In this document: piece after piece, positions 63,236 to 64,000 of the stretch | Layout of the letters: each line of letters begins with the position of its first letter | How positions within the stretch are numbered: position 1 is the stretch's first letter | Source: Plasmodiophora brassicae | Taxonomy: Eukaryota; Endomyxa; Phytomyxea; Plasmodiophorida; Plasmodiophoridae | Direction of reading: 5' to 3' | DNA: 64,000 bases | Assembly: GCA_039704465.1 (NCBI GenBank) | Contig: JASFAU010000011.1 | Coordinates: 992,001-1,056,000, forward strand | Made by a program: the position numbers and the translations under genes | Notes under the pieces: model-generated | What the model saw: only the letters and a program-made list of their open reading frames with translations | Database searches by the model: none | What the model was told of the DNA's origin: nothing

Positions 63236-63791
63236 CTTCCTCCATTTCAAAATGATTGCTGCACTCGGGGAACTCGTCAATATTAAGGTTGTTTTCCTCT
63301 ACCATATACAGTGATCCACACAAAGAGGTAGATATCACTTCAATTGTTCTTGTGGTATGTAGGAACTGTAGCTATCTGTCGGAGATTTTAAATTAGGAGC
63401 CCAAACGCTCCGGATCGGGAACAATGCCGCCTGCTCTCGACCACTGGTGAGACGGACATCTGCTACTACGACAGTCCAATTGTGCTCGATGGGTACAGGG
63501 AAGAATCTTACGGATGAGCAGCGGCGCGGCGTCCTACAAAGGCTGCTAGAGCGCTCTGTGAGGAGGAAGCTCCCAAAAGGTTGCATCAGCGAGGTCGCGA
63601 AGGGGTTCTGCGTGAGCCGGAGCACCATCGGGCGTATCTGGAAGCGAGCAAAGCTTTTCTTGATTCTTACAACCGTAGTTCGTTCTAATACAGTTCGTAG
63701 CCATGCTAGAATACAGCACTTGGCATCTGGGACAATCATTTTGATGAAGCTATTTTTAGCAAATGACGCAATCATTCTGAAACGGAGGAAG
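63236..63791 (+). mobile_element. Mariner/Stowaway-like MITE with transposase fragment
   Basis: 556 bp with terminal inverted repeats CTTCCTCCATTTCAAAATGA (left) and CTTCCTCCGTTTCAGAATGA (right, inverted), flanked by TA on both sides, the Tc1/mariner target. The terminal CTTCCTCC resembles plant Stowaway/mariner ends. The interior (plus, 63495-63655) encodes NLTDEQRRGVLQRLLERS and CVSRSTIGRIWKRAK, the N-terminal helix-turn-helix of mariner-like transposases, so the MITE derives from an autonomous element by internal deletion. Confidence 0.85.
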
Positions 63792-64000
63792 TATTATGCA
63801 TGGTACGACACATGACGTCCACGGTCCACATGTAATAATAGCAAGTGCACTTTCGTTTACTACTTGGGGTTGAACCTGTGCGCCTTCTTAACCAAGTATG
63901 AAACGACGAAGTCGACAAAACGTCGCCGATGATGGTATCTCCTTCCGGTACCCGTTCACCTATCGCTTCGAGCTTGGTCGGCACACCTGCCTGGCGCTGA
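63792..64000. other. Right edge, no firm gene
   Basis: Short frames run off the right edge on both strands (plus from ATG 63898; minus through GERVPEGDTIIGD). Either could be an exon, but neither can be judged from this window. Confidence 0.35.

Noticed and set aside
63898..64000. Plus frame running off the right edge
   Set aside because: About 34 codons only, with an equally open frame on the other strand; cannot be judged.

Overview
The window is nuclear DNA of a GC-rich unicellular eukaryote. Genes are split by many short GT-AG introns (39 to about 106 bp, most 50-68 bp). Several proteins are unmistakably eukaryotic: separase, mitochondrial ISCU, prefoldin 4, tRNA CCA-adding enzyme and a mitochondrial carrier. 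A class C (GABA-B-like) receptor with a bacterial-type solute-binding ectodomain, a chromodomain Ty3 retrotransposon, many DNA transposon remnants and few genes per kb fit a zoosporic fungus (blastocladiomycete/chytrid type) best. That placement is inference; other GC-rich protists are not excluded. All splice sites were read by eye from frame, family alignment and GT/AG consensus.

Layout. 1-10 kb: the 5' part of an IQ-motif protein (minus, runs off the left edge), then three members of an unrecognised small secreted family (1210, 5163, 7605) interleaved with an ankyrin-type membrane protein, a larger secreted Cys-containing protein and a 1.66 kb non-autonomous LTR element. 10-17 kb: a mitochondrial oxoglutarate/malate-type carrier, then a tandem duplication of a two-gene unit (ISCU plus a PA-domain seven-transmembrane receptor). 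One ISCU copy is a 5-exon gene; the other lost its middle exons. 17-24.7 kb: two secreted or membrane orphans (462 and 534 aa) among copia, gag-like and Myb/SANT-like transposon debris. 24.7-30.8 kb: a 6136-bp Ty3/gypsy chromovirus with near-identical LTRs and a 4-bp target duplication. 31-39.4 kb: a second Myb-like foldback locus, then the class C receptor gene, whose single intron is almost entirely a 4.3 kb inverted-repeat element carrying a decayed reverse transcriptase.

40-58 kb is a compact housekeeping block: a third PA-7TM receptor, prefoldin subunit 4, a metallothionein-like gene, a 214-aa orphan membrane protein, separase (14 exons, about 1674 aa), an unidentified gene, CCA-adding enzyme (8 exons, 519 aa), a 5'-nucleotidase (10 exons, 508 aa) and an HExxH orphan. 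58-64 kb is again repeat-rich: a duplicate of the 3' end of the CCA-adding gene, a hAT element with a decayed transposase and a second copy of the small LTR element nested in it, and a mariner/Stowaway-like MITE.

No tRNA, rRNA or CRISPR was seen. The genes do not form an operon-like system. The shared themes are receptors and secreted proteins expanded by local duplication, and an unusually legible record of transposon insertions (5-bp, 4-bp, 8-bp and TA target duplications).
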